From contig SKKD01000016.1 of assembly GCA_007121655.1 (NCBI GenBank), positions 1 through 36,564 of the forward strand: 36,564 bases of DNA. The letters run 5' to 3'. Positions 17,400 through 26,044 of this stretch are shown here, one piece after another. The first letter of the stretch is position 1. Each line of letters opens with the position of its first letter. The notes under the pieces were generated by a model. It was not told the DNA's origin and ran no database searches. It saw only the letters and a program-made list of their open reading frames with translations. The position numbers were made by a program, and so were the translations under genes. The DNA comes from Desulfonatronovibrio sp. GTDB lineage: Bacteria; Desulfobacterota; Desulfovibrionia; Desulfovibrionales; Desulfonatronovibrionaceae.

Positions 17400-19223
17400 A
17401 TGTGCGGAATAATTGCCTATGCAGGGCACAGGCCGGCGGTGCCTGTCCTTATTCAGGGACTTAAAAGCCTGGAGTACCGGGGATATGACTCAGCAGGCCT
17501 GGCCTTTGTTCACAGGGAAAGTCTTCATCTTTTCAGGGCATCAGGAAAACTTGAGGCTCTTGAGACCAAGCTCGACTCGGACCATGTGCTCCATGCCACC
17601 TCGGGTATCGGCCATACCCGCTGGGCCACCCACGGCCTGCCCAATGAAACCAATGCGCATCCACATTTGGATATTAATGCCCACCTGGCCATTGTACATA
17701 ATGGCATCATTGAAAATTTTCAGGATTTGAAAACAATGCTTGCCGGTTTCGGATGCAGTTTCCGTTCTGAAACCGACACTGAAGTGTTGGTTTGTCTTAT
17801 TTCCCAGCGTTTGAAGGAAGGCGGCTCGATTCCGGAAGCGATTTCATGGGCTTTAAACCTCATTGAAGGCTCATATGCCTTTGCCCTTATCTCCAAAAAT
17901 CATCCCGGAACCATCTGGGCGGCCCGCCAGGCCAGTCCTTTGATTTTCGGTCAGGGCACAGGAGAAAACTTCGTAGCCTCGGATATACCCGCTTTTCTGC
18001 CCTTTACCAGGGATGTAATATTTCTGGAAGATAATGAACTTGTGGAAATGAACTCTGATCAATGGACTGTTTATGACGCAAGAACCCTTGAACCGATTAC
18101 CAAAGACATTCAGGCCATATCCTGGGACGTCCAGGCCGCGCGCAAGGGTGGTTACAAACATTACATGCTCAAGGAAATTTTCGAGCAGCCCCAGGTAATA
18201 AGGGATTGCATGACAGGCAGAATCGAACGCAAAACCTGGAATATTCAGCTTCCGGAAATAGAGAGTCTGCCCATACCTAAAAGGCTGCATATTATTGCCT
18301 GCGGAACATCCTTTCATGCCGGGCTCTGGGGAAAATACCTCATGGAAAACCTGGCCCGGATTCCCGTTGACGTGGAAATCGCATCTGAATTCAGATACAA
18401 GCCTCTAGTTACTGAAGAGGACAAGGTCTACCTGACCATCAGCCAGTCAGGAGAAACCGCAGATACCTTAGCAGCCCTCGCCCTGGTAAAAAAGCACGGT
18501 TTTCCGGTTTTGGGTCTTTGTAACGTGGTTGGTTCAAGCATAGCCAGGGAATCCGATCATGTTATTTTCACCCAGGCAGGACCAGAGATAAGCGTGGCCT
18601 CAACCAAGGCCATGTGCAGCCAGCTTGTCCTGATTTTTTTGTTGTCTTTATACTGGGCCAGGCGTAAAAAACTGCTTGATTCCCAAGCAGTTGAAAATGC
18701 GGTTGGTTCTTTAACCGCCCTGCCTGACAAGTTGGAGCTGGAATTGCCTGTCATGCGGGAAAGGGCCGCCGTCATCAGCAGGACATACTCTGCGTCCAGG
18801 AGCTTTTTCTTTCTAGGGCGCGGAATATATTATCCTCTGGCCCTTGAGGGTGCATTAAAGCTCAAGGAGATATCCTATATTCACGCTGAAGGATATGCTG
18901 CCGGGGAACTCAAGCACGGGCCCATAGCCCTGATTGATCCTGATTTTCCCACCCTGGCCATTGCTCCTGACGACTCTCTGCTTGGGAAAATTAAATCCAA
19001 CCTCAAAGAGATTCAAGCCAGAAAAGGAAAGATCATTGCCTTAACTCAGGATGGTACAGGATTAAATGTAGATGATGAGTGGACAATCCCCAAAACCTGG
19101 GGCGCTTTGAATTCTTTTTTTATTTTACCTGCCCTGCAGTTGTTTGCTTATGAAACAGCGGTTTATCTGGGCAAAGACGTGGACCAGCCCCGAAACCTGG
19201 CCAAAAGCGTCACAGTAGAATAA
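17400..19223 (+). CDS. glmS: Glutamine--fructose-6-phosphate aminotransferase (isomerizing)
   Basis: MCGIIAYAGHR N-terminus, GIGHTRWATHG, two SIS domains, C-terminus DQPRNLAKSVTVE. Confidence 0.97.
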   Translation: MCGIIAYAGHRPAVPVLIQGLKSLEYRGYDSAGLAFVHRESLHLFRASGKLEALETKLDSDHVLHATSGIGHTRWATHGLPNETNAHPHLDINAHLAIVHNGIIENFQDLKTMLAGFGCSFRSETDTEVLVCLISQRLKEGGSIPEAISWALNLIEGSYAFALISKNHPGTIWAARQASPLIFGQGTGENFVASDIPAFLPFTRDVIFLEDNELVEMNSDQWTVYDARTLEPITKDIQAISWDVQAARKGGYKHYMLKEIFEQPQVIRDCMTGRIERKTWNIQLPEIESLPIPKRLHIIACGTSFHAGLWGKYLMENLARIPVDVEIASEFRYKPLVTEEDKVYLTISQSGETADTLAALALVKKHGFPVLGLCNVVGSSIARESDHVIFTQAGPEISVASTKAMCSQLVLIFLLSLYWARRKKLLDSQAVENAVGSLTALPDKLELELPVMRERAAVISRTYSASRSFFFLGRGIYYPLALEGALKLKEISYIHAEGYAAGELKHGPIALIDPDFPTLAIAPDDSLLGKIKSNLKEIQARKGKIIALTQDGTGLNVDDEWTIPKTWGALNSFFILPALQLFAYETAVYLGKDVDQPRNLAKSVTVE

Positions 19224-19225
19224 AC

Positions 19226-21031
19226 ATGCTTAAAAAATTTATTTGCCTGACTTTATTGATGATTTTCTGGACTGGAGTTTTGTCCGGCCAGGCCTTTGCG
19301 TCTGACTATCAAAAGGGAATCGATGCTTTCAACGCCCTGCTAAAAAATGAAAACAGGGCTAAATATCGTTCCCACTGGCTTGATATTGCAGAAATTTTCC
19401 AGCAGGCCTACCAGAGAAATCCCGCGGCTGAGGACGCTCCCAAATCACTTTTTTATCTTGGACGGACTTATGAGGAGCTTGGCAAAAGGTCATATCTTAA
19501 ATCCGACTTTGAAACGGCGGAAAAATATTACGACCAGTTGATCCGAGGTTTTTCAAATCATTCATGGGCGGACGACGCCCAGTTCAGGAAAGCCGGGATA
19601 CATCTGAACCATTACAGGGATCCGGCCCAGGCATACATTGAGTATTTGCGGGTGGTCTATAATTTTCCCAAGGGGGACATGCGCCCCAAAGCCCAGGAAG
19701 TACTTAAGGAACTCGACAGAGCCAACCTGGAAAAAATCCGGAAGTCCACTGCAGAATCTTCCGCATCTGAGTCCGGATCCCGAACCGCCGGCCAGATCCA
19801 GAGCCTCGAGTCCAGAACCATTGTGGAAGAGTCCCTGGTGGAAAGCATCGCCCTGCCTTCCTCCCCACCAGTTGTGCCATCCACTGCCGCACCATCTCTA
19901 TCTGATAAGGCCAGGCTCATAAACATCAGGCATTGGAGCAACGATGAATACACCAGGGTTGTCCTGGATCTTGACGCTCAGACAAAATATCACCACCAGC
20001 TGCTGAAACCGGATCCCGAGCTTGGCACTTCCCACCGGTTGTTTGTTGATCTTGATCATACGCTTTTATCTGCTGAAACCCCGGGTGAAGAAAACGTGGC
20101 TGACGGCATATTAACCAGAATCCGCTCTGCTCAGTTCTCCAGAGATAAATCAAGGGTTGTCCTGGACATTCAGGATCTGGATGATTTCAGGATTTTTGCA
20201 CTGGAAAATCCTTTCCGCATTGTAGTCGACGTTTATGCGCCGGACAAAAGAAAGTCTGTCGAAGCAGGTGATTCGATAGCTCATGTGACTATTGATCCTG
20301 GAAGCAGAGATCTCACTGCCCAGAGCCTTGTGGAACAGCTGGGACTCAAGGTCAAAACCATAATGCTTGATCCGGGACATGGCGGAAAGGATCCTGGTGC
20401 GGTGTTCAACGGCGTAATGGAGAAGGATATTGTCCTGAGGATGTCTAAAATTCTTGGACGAATGCTCCAGGAAAAAGGCTTTGAAGTCCTTTATACCAGG
20501 ACCACTGATGTATTCGTTCCCCTGGAAGAAAGAACTGCCATGGCCAATTCCAAAAATATCGACCTTTTCATTTCCCTGCATGCCAACGCGCATCGCAACA
20601 GAAGCGTGAGAGGGTTTGAAGTTTATTATCTAAACTTTGCCCAGACCCAGGACGCCATGCGCGTGGCTGCCAGGGAAAACGCCGTTTCGACCCAGAAAAT
20701 TTCAGACCTGCAGTACATTCTCACAGACCTTATGTTAAGTTCAAAAATTAACGAATCCCGTGATCTGGCCAATAAGATACACGGAATCACACTGACCCAT
20801 GTTCATTCCAGGTACTCGGGAGTGAATGATAACGGTGTCCGCCAGGCGCCTTTTTATGTGCTCATGGGAGCCAGAATGCCTGCCATACTTCTGGAAATGG
20901 GGTATATGACCAATGAACAGGACCTGAAACTTCTGCTCTCTGATGATTTTCTAAGGCACATGGCCGGAGGACTTACTCAGGGAGTGTTAGCCTATAAGGA
21001 TAAAATCGAGCAGTTTGCCAGGCTTGATTAA
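19226..21031 (+). CDS. amiC: N-acetylmuramoyl-L-alanine amidase (TPR-like N-terminus, AMIN domain, Amidase_3)
   Basis: KTIMLDPGHGGKDPGAVFNGVMEKDIVL, LFISLHANAH, ILLEMGYMTN catalytic motifs; AMIN-type central region; signal peptide. Confidence 0.9.
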   Translation: MLKKFICLTLLMIFWTGVLSGQAFASDYQKGIDAFNALLKNENRAKYRSHWLDIAEIFQQAYQRNPAAEDAPKSLFYLGRTYEELGKRSYLKSDFETAEKYYDQLIRGFSNHSWADDAQFRKAGIHLNHYRDPAQAYIEYLRVVYNFPKGDMRPKAQEVLKELDRANLEKIRKSTAESSASESGSRTAGQIQSLESRTIVEESLVESIALPSSPPVVPSTAAPSLSDKARLINIRHWSNDEYTRVVLDLDAQTKYHHQLLKPDPELGTSHRLFVDLDHTLLSAETPGEENVADGILTRIRSAQFSRDKSRVVLDIQDLDDFRIFALENPFRIVVDVYAPDKRKSVEAGDSIAHVTIDPGSRDLTAQSLVEQLGLKVKTIMLDPGHGGKDPGAVFNGVMEKDIVLRMSKILGRMLQEKGFEVLYTRTTDVFVPLEERTAMANSKNIDLFISLHANAHRNRSVRGFEVYYLNFAQTQDAMRVAARENAVSTQKISDLQYILTDLMLSSKINESRDLANKIHGITLTHVHSRYSGVNDNGVRQAPFYVLMGARMPAILLEMGYMTNEQDLKLLLSDDFLRHMAGGLTQGVLAYKDKIEQFARLD

Positions 21032-21957
21032 TCACATTCCTGTTGACCGGGAAGATCCCTGCTGTTTACTCCCCCAAGCCGGTCTCCATCCCATGAAGCC
21101 GTGTCTTCTTCGGGCTCAACATGAATAGTGACCTGGGAATTGGGAAGTTCGTTCTCGATATCTCTTTCTATAAAACAGCAAATGGTATGACCTTCTTTGA
21201 TAGTTTTATTTCCGGGCAGCAACAGGTGAAAATCAATAAACCTTCTGGAGCCGGACTTTCTTGATCTGAGACCATGATATTCAGCATAATTTCCTGCGTG
21301 CTTCCTGATGGCCTGTTCAACTATTTTGATCTCATTATCAGGCAGGGCCGCATCCATCAGACCTTTCAGGGATCTCTTGATCAGGCTGAATCCCGATCTG
21401 GTGATGTTTAAGGCCACAACTATGGCGATCAGGGGATCAATAATCACCCAGTCCGGCCTGAGCATTATAATTCCTATGCCGATTATTACCCCGACTGAAG
21501 TCCAGACGTCAGCCATCAGGTGTTTCGCATCGGCCTCCAGTGTTATGGAATCAAAATGACTGGCAGCCCGAAGCATAACTCTGGCCACAACAAGGTTGAT
21601 GAGGCCGGCAACAACCGATATGCCAATGCCCCAGGCGAGGTTTTCCAGAACAACAGGGTTGGCCAGGCGGCTCAGGGCAGAGTAAACAATGCCTGCCGCG
21701 GCCACGAGAATCAAACCTCCTTCCAGGCCTCCCGCAAAATACTCCGCCTTGTCATGTCCGTATGTGAATTTCTGGTTTGCAGGCCTGTAGGCTATGGTCA
21801 GGGCTATTACCGCGGCAACGCTGGCAGTCAGGTTGACAAATGTTTCTATAGCATCGGATAGAAGCCCTACAGACCCGGTAATCCAGAATGCCCCGAATTT
21901 CAGGGTCAGTGTGACAATGGATGCCAGGACGGATAATAAAGCAACGTTTCTCGGCAT
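21028..21957 (-). CDS. Cation diffusion facilitator family transporter
   Basis: TM1-2 GSVGLLSDAIETFVNL, LEADAKHLMADVWTSVGVIIG, C-terminal cytoplasmic domain FIDFHLLLPGNKTIKEGH. Confidence 0.92.
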   Translation of the reverse strand: MPRNVALLSVLASIVTLTLKFGAFWITGSVGLLSDAIETFVNLTASVAAVIALTIAYRPANQKFTYGHDKAEYFAGGLEGGLILVAAAGIVYSALSRLANPVVLENLAWGIGISVVAGLINLVVARVMLRAASHFDSITLEADAKHLMADVWTSVGVIIGIGIIMLRPDWVIIDPLIAIVVALNITRSGFSLIKRSLKGLMDAALPDNEIKIVEQAIRKHAGNYAEYHGLRSRKSGSRRFIDFHLLLPGNKTIKEGHTICCFIERDIENELPNSQVTIHVEPEEDTASWDGDRLGGVNSRDLPGQQECD

Positions 21958-22108
21958 AAGACCGACATCCCCCTGGATGAAGGAGATTGAATTTATTTAA
22001 CGGATCTTGGCCCTTTATTGAGCTCGATATTGCCGATAATTATTGACAATTAAATTCTTATCTGAAACAGACAGGTATATTATTCTGTTAGCGGGTGTTT
22101 TAAAGATT

Positions 22109-22804
22109 ATGTCTAAATCCTGGGTAAAGTCAAAGTTTCCTGAATTTGTAAGAGATGTACTTCGTGATTTTTGTCTTGTAAGTCAACGCCTTTTTACTGA
22201 ATTTTCCAGGTACGATCAAACAGGTCAGGTGAGTTTCAACTTTTTCCGGGATCTTTTGGGAGAAGAGATGAACAAGGGCCAGCTCTGGAGGCTTAAGGAT
22301 ACATCGCATATTCTTTTCCGCTCGGAACTTTCTCCTGATCGTACCGGTCTTTATCTTGACTGGTGCATAGGATACATTTTTCATGAATGCATGAAGCTGA
22401 GGGAAGACTCTTATCAACAGGAAAACTATCTTCCCTGGTTTGAGATGATGCACGGCAAAGCAAATCTTCCCCCTGAGGAAACATTAATCAGTAAGGAGCT
22501 GTTTACCGTCCTGGAACAAACCTGTGAAAGCATTGAACGGGAAGTTTCCAGAATTCGTTTTATACTTTTTCACTGCAGAAGACTTTTTACCATGTTTCTT
22601 CCAACCCATCAGGATAATCCCCTGCTTGCCAGGTTTTTTTTCGCTCAGGAAGAACTGGTTAAGGAGGTATTTAAATCTTCATATGACGAGTTGATCCATA
22701 GCATTTACCAGGACAAGCCGGCCAAGCTTTATCATCTGGCAGCCCAAAGCCTGGAGCAGGGAGGGTGGCTTGAAGAAGCGGCTCTTGCCCGTCAAAGAAT
22801 TTAG
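22109..22804 (+). CDS. Hypothetical protein
   Basis: Long ORF in a plus-strand position with codon usage like neighbours; ATG 22109 (MSKSWVKSKFPEF) likely. No recognised motif. Confidence 0.7.
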   Translation: MSKSWVKSKFPEFVRDVLRDFCLVSQRLFTEFSRYDQTGQVSFNFFRDLLGEEMNKGQLWRLKDTSHILFRSELSPDRTGLYLDWCIGYIFHECMKLREDSYQQENYLPWFEMMHGKANLPPEETLISKELFTVLEQTCESIEREVSRIRFILFHCRRLFTMFLPTHQDNPLLARFFFAQEELVKEVFKSSYDELIHSIYQDKPAKLYHLAAQSLEQGGWLEEAALARQRI

Positions 22805-22883
22805 CTTGACTTTTCAGAGAATTATAAATATTTTCCACCTATAAATGCAATTACATTTTTAATCTTTACAATGGAGGAAGGGA

Positions 22884-23378
22884 ATGAAACGCTACTTTGT
22901 GCTTGCGATTTTGTTGCTGGCCATGCTTGGCTTTGGTTGCGCCAAAAAACCGGCTACTCCTGAGCCTGAACCCCCAAGAGAAGAGGCCAGGATAGAGACC
23001 CCTACTCCTCCTCCTGCTCCCCAGCCTCAGCCCATAATCACTGACGAACCTACAGCAAGAGATATTTATGAACGCAATTACGCCCAGCTTCCCACAGCTC
23101 ACACAGTGGTCAAAGGAGAGTGTCTATGGTGGATTGCCGAATACGAACAGGTTTATAATGATCCGTTTATGTGGCCTCTGATTTTCAGGGCAAACCGAAA
23201 TCAAATCGACAACCCGGACCTTATTTATCCAAATCAGGTCTTCCAGATTCCCAGGGCATTCAGCCTGGACAATATTCAGGAAAGCCGGAGAATGGCTGGT
23301 GCCCCCGATCCATATCTTCCTCCCCATACCGCTACTTTGCCTGCTGATATAAGGGCTGAACTCGGCTGGGGATTTTAA
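22884..23378 (+). CDS. LysM peptidoglycan-binding domain lipoprotein
   Basis: SD GGAGG; lipobox LGFGC; Pro-rich linker; HTVVKGECLWWIAEYEQVYNDPFMWPLIFRANRNQIDNPDLIYPNQVFQIP is LysM-like. Confidence 0.88.
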   Translation: MKRYFVLAILLLAMLGFGCAKKPATPEPEPPREEARIETPTPPPAPQPQPIITDEPTARDIYERNYAQLPTAHTVVKGECLWWIAEYEQVYNDPFMWPLIFRANRNQIDNPDLIYPNQVFQIPRAFSLDNIQESRRMAGAPDPYLPPHTATLPADIRAELGWGF

Positions 23379-23397
23379 ACCTGCTTTTTTTCATCAG

Positions 23398-23429
23398 ACC
23401 CCGGTCGATGAGACCGGGGTTTTTTTTTG
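23398..23429 (+). terminator. Rho-independent terminator after the LysM lipoprotein gene
   Basis: ACCCCGGTC-gatga-GACCGGGGT followed by TTTTTTTT. Confidence 0.95.
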
Positions 23430-23573
23430 TCCTCTCAAGGTTTGATTAAGCTCTCTTTTTACTGTCAATAGTGATTACTTGAACGCCTGAGTTTTAATTT
23501 CTTGCTCCGAATGCCTTTTCATGATAGTTTATTTTTTTAGGTCGAATTCTGGGTGGAGCGATTTTTTTTATTT

Positions 23574-23650
23574 CATTGCGAGGGAAGCGAAGCTATCTCA
23601 ATCATTTATCATGAGATTGCCACGATAATCCTTCGGGTTCTCGCATTGAC
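23574..23650. repeat. Imperfect palindromic intergenic element (probable dispersed repeat)
   Basis: CATTGCGAG...(23574) pairs imperfectly with CTCGCATTG; inner GCTATCTCA pairs imperfectly with TGAGATTGC. Resembles CATTGCGAG-GAAGCGAAG-type dispersed repeats. Confidence 0.65.
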
Positions 23651-23715
23651 AGGTTTATCAAACAGTTACGGGAAAAACCCCCTTTATCCAGGTGAATGAT
23701 AGTTGAGGAGAATTT

Positions 23716-25551
23716 ATGTTCGATTCTTTGTTTCATAAAAACCCTGCCAGGCAGAAATACGACTTTGATGAGGTTGAAAAACCTGAGCTTCTCAGGGAAA
23801 TATATCCGTACAATAAAATTTGCAGAGTGGCCTTTGACGATTCATTTGTCATGCCCAGGCCGCCTGAACAAATTTTTATTACCGACACTACATTCCGTGA
23901 TGGTCAACAGTCCAGGCCCCCTTTTACTGTTCAGCAGATAGCAGAAATTTTCGAGCTTATGCACAGACTGGCAGGGCACTCAGGCCTGATTCGCCAAAGC
24001 GAGTTTTTTCTTTACTCCGACAAGGATAAAAAAGCGGTTCATGCCTGTCTGGACAAAGGCCACAGGTATCCCGAGGTCACCGGATGGATCAGGGCCAACA
24101 GGAAAGACCTTAAGCTGGTTAAGGAAATGGGCCTGAAAGAAACCGGAATGCTTACTTCTGTATCTGACTATCACATTTTTTTAAAACTGGGGAAATCCAG
24201 AAAACAGGCTGGTGAAGACTATCTGAAGCTGGTTGAAGCCGCCCTTGACTGGGGCATTATTCCCAGATGCCATTTTGAGGACATCACCCGTGCGGACATC
24301 TACGGATTCTGTGTTCCCCTGGCCCAAAAGATGATGGAGCTTTCCAGACAAAGGGGCTTGCCGGTCAAAATCAGGCTATGCGACACCATGGGATACGGAG
24401 TGCCCTATCCCGGAGCATCTCTGCCCAGAAGTGTTTCCAAAATTGTGCGCACCTTCACCGACGAAGCCCAGGTACCCAGCGAATGGCTTGAATGGCACGG
24501 GCATAATGATTTTCACAAGGGATTTATAAATGCCACGACAGCCTGGATTTACGGATGTTCCGGTGTCAATGCCACCTTGTTCGGATTTGGAGAGCGTACC
24601 GGAAACGCTCCCCTGGAGGCATTGGTTATTGAGTATATTTCCCTGACCGGGGATGATGACGCGGCCTACACCCCGATTATAACCGAACTGGCCAGATATT
24701 TTAAAAAAAACCTGAACGTGGAAATTCCTGCCAATTACCCCTTTGCCGGCAGAGACTTTAACGCGACCAGCGCGGGAATTCATGCTGACGGCCTGCTCAA
24801 AAATGAGGAAATATACAATATCTTCAACACAAGACATATTCTGAACAGGGACGTTCCCATCATCATCACCGACAAAACCGGACGGGCCGGGGTGGCCTAC
24901 TGGATCAATCATAACCTCAGCCTGCCTGAAGATCAAAGAGTTGATAAGCGTCATCCTGCCGTAAAAAAGGTATACGAAAAGATCATGGGTTCCTATGCCA
25001 GAGGCAGGACTACCAACTACTCCCATGAAGAAATGCAAAAACTTGTGCGCAGGTATATTCCCGACCTGTTCCTGTCCTCCTTTGACCAGCTTAAAAACCT
25101 TGCTCACAAGGTGCTCAAAACCATAATGATCGAGCTGGCTTCCAATCCGTCCATGGCAACCATGGACAAGGATAGTATCGACCTTGTAATTAATGATTTT
25201 CTAAACGAATATCCTTTTATCCAGTATATGTACGTTACAGACATTAACGGGTGCCTGCTCACCTGGAGTGTTAGTGACATTGGAGATATATCCAAATATC
25301 GCCAGGTCCCGGAGAATGCCGATCTCTCAGATAGAGAATGGTTTATCCGTCCGGTAAAAACCGGCAAACTGCATATCACTGATTTTTATAAATCTTTTTT
25401 TACAGGCAAACTCTGTTTGACTGCTTCAACTCCAATATTTACCAGTGACGATGAAATTGTGGGAATACTTGGTGCTGACATCCGCTTTGATGAACTGGTC
25501 AAGATCCAGGAAGGACTGGCTGATGATCAGGAAATGCTTCAGGATTTTTAG
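23716..25551 (+). CDS. HMGL-like (2-isopropylmalate/homocitrate synthase family) protein with C-terminal Cache/PDC-like sensor domain
   Basis: FITDTTFRDGQQSRPPFT, RLCDTMGYGVPYPG, EWHGHNDFHKGFINATTAWIYGCSGVNATLFGFGERTGNAPLE; C-terminal ~140 aa with DREWFIRPVKTGKLHITDFYKSFFTGKLCLTASTPIFTSDDEIVGILGADIRFDELVKIQE. SD GAGGAG upstream. Confidence 0.88.
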   Translation: MFDSLFHKNPARQKYDFDEVEKPELLREIYPYNKICRVAFDDSFVMPRPPEQIFITDTTFRDGQQSRPPFTVQQIAEIFELMHRLAGHSGLIRQSEFFLYSDKDKKAVHACLDKGHRYPEVTGWIRANRKDLKLVKEMGLKETGMLTSVSDYHIFLKLGKSRKQAGEDYLKLVEAALDWGIIPRCHFEDITRADIYGFCVPLAQKMMELSRQRGLPVKIRLCDTMGYGVPYPGASLPRSVSKIVRTFTDEAQVPSEWLEWHGHNDFHKGFINATTAWIYGCSGVNATLFGFGERTGNAPLEALVIEYISLTGDDDAAYTPIITELARYFKKNLNVEIPANYPFAGRDFNATSAGIHADGLLKNEEIYNIFNTRHILNRDVPIIITDKTGRAGVAYWINHNLSLPEDQRVDKRHPAVKKVYEKIMGSYARGRTTNYSHEEMQKLVRRYIPDLFLSSFDQLKNLAHKVLKTIMIELASNPSMATMDKDSIDLVINDFLNEYPFIQYMYVTDINGCLLTWSVSDIGDISKYRQVPENADLSDREWFIRPVKTGKLHITDFYKSFFTGKLCLTASTPIFTSDDEIVGILGADIRFDELVKIQEGLADDQEMLQDF

Positions 25552-25560
25552 GAGGACATT

Positions 25561-26010
25561 ATGCTGAAAAAATTTGCTTTGTTGACTTTGGTCCTGTTTC
25601 TCTCCGGTTGCGCCCATATTACCGGAGATCCGGAAAAAGAAACTGTGTATGAACCCGTTGCTGCCCCGCCCGAAAGTGAATCAATCACTCATAAGTATTA
25701 TGATTTCGAGGATATACCCATTCCCAGAGAGATGAAAATTAATGCCAGGGATTCAATTCTCTTTGAATCACAAAACATGAGATCCGGCATGCTGTCTTTT
25801 TCCGGCAGAGTGGATAGCGATTCCCTCTTCAATTACTTCCAGGTAAGCATGGCCGATGAAGGTTGGAAGCTCATCAGTTACATTAAATACGGCACCTATA
25901 TCCAGACCTTTGAAAAACCGGACAGACTGTGCATAATCCGCATTATTGAAAGATCGTTCAGTTCTGAACTGCAAATTTGGATTTCCCCCAAATTATCCCC
26001 AGGCAGGTAA
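25561..26010 (+). CDS. Hypothetical lipoprotein
   Basis: Signal peptide with lipobox LFLSGC; SD GGAGG; starts 10 nt after the HMGL-Cache gene. Confidence 0.82.
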   Translation: MLKKFALLTLVLFLSGCAHITGDPEKETVYEPVAAPPESESITHKYYDFEDIPIPREMKINARDSILFESQNMRSGMLSFSGRVDSDSLFNYFQVSMADEGWKLISYIKYGTYIQTFEKPDRLCIIRIIERSFSSELQIWISPKLSPGR

Positions 26011-26044
26011 GGGTGGAAAATTACTTATCAGACAAACCGGACCA

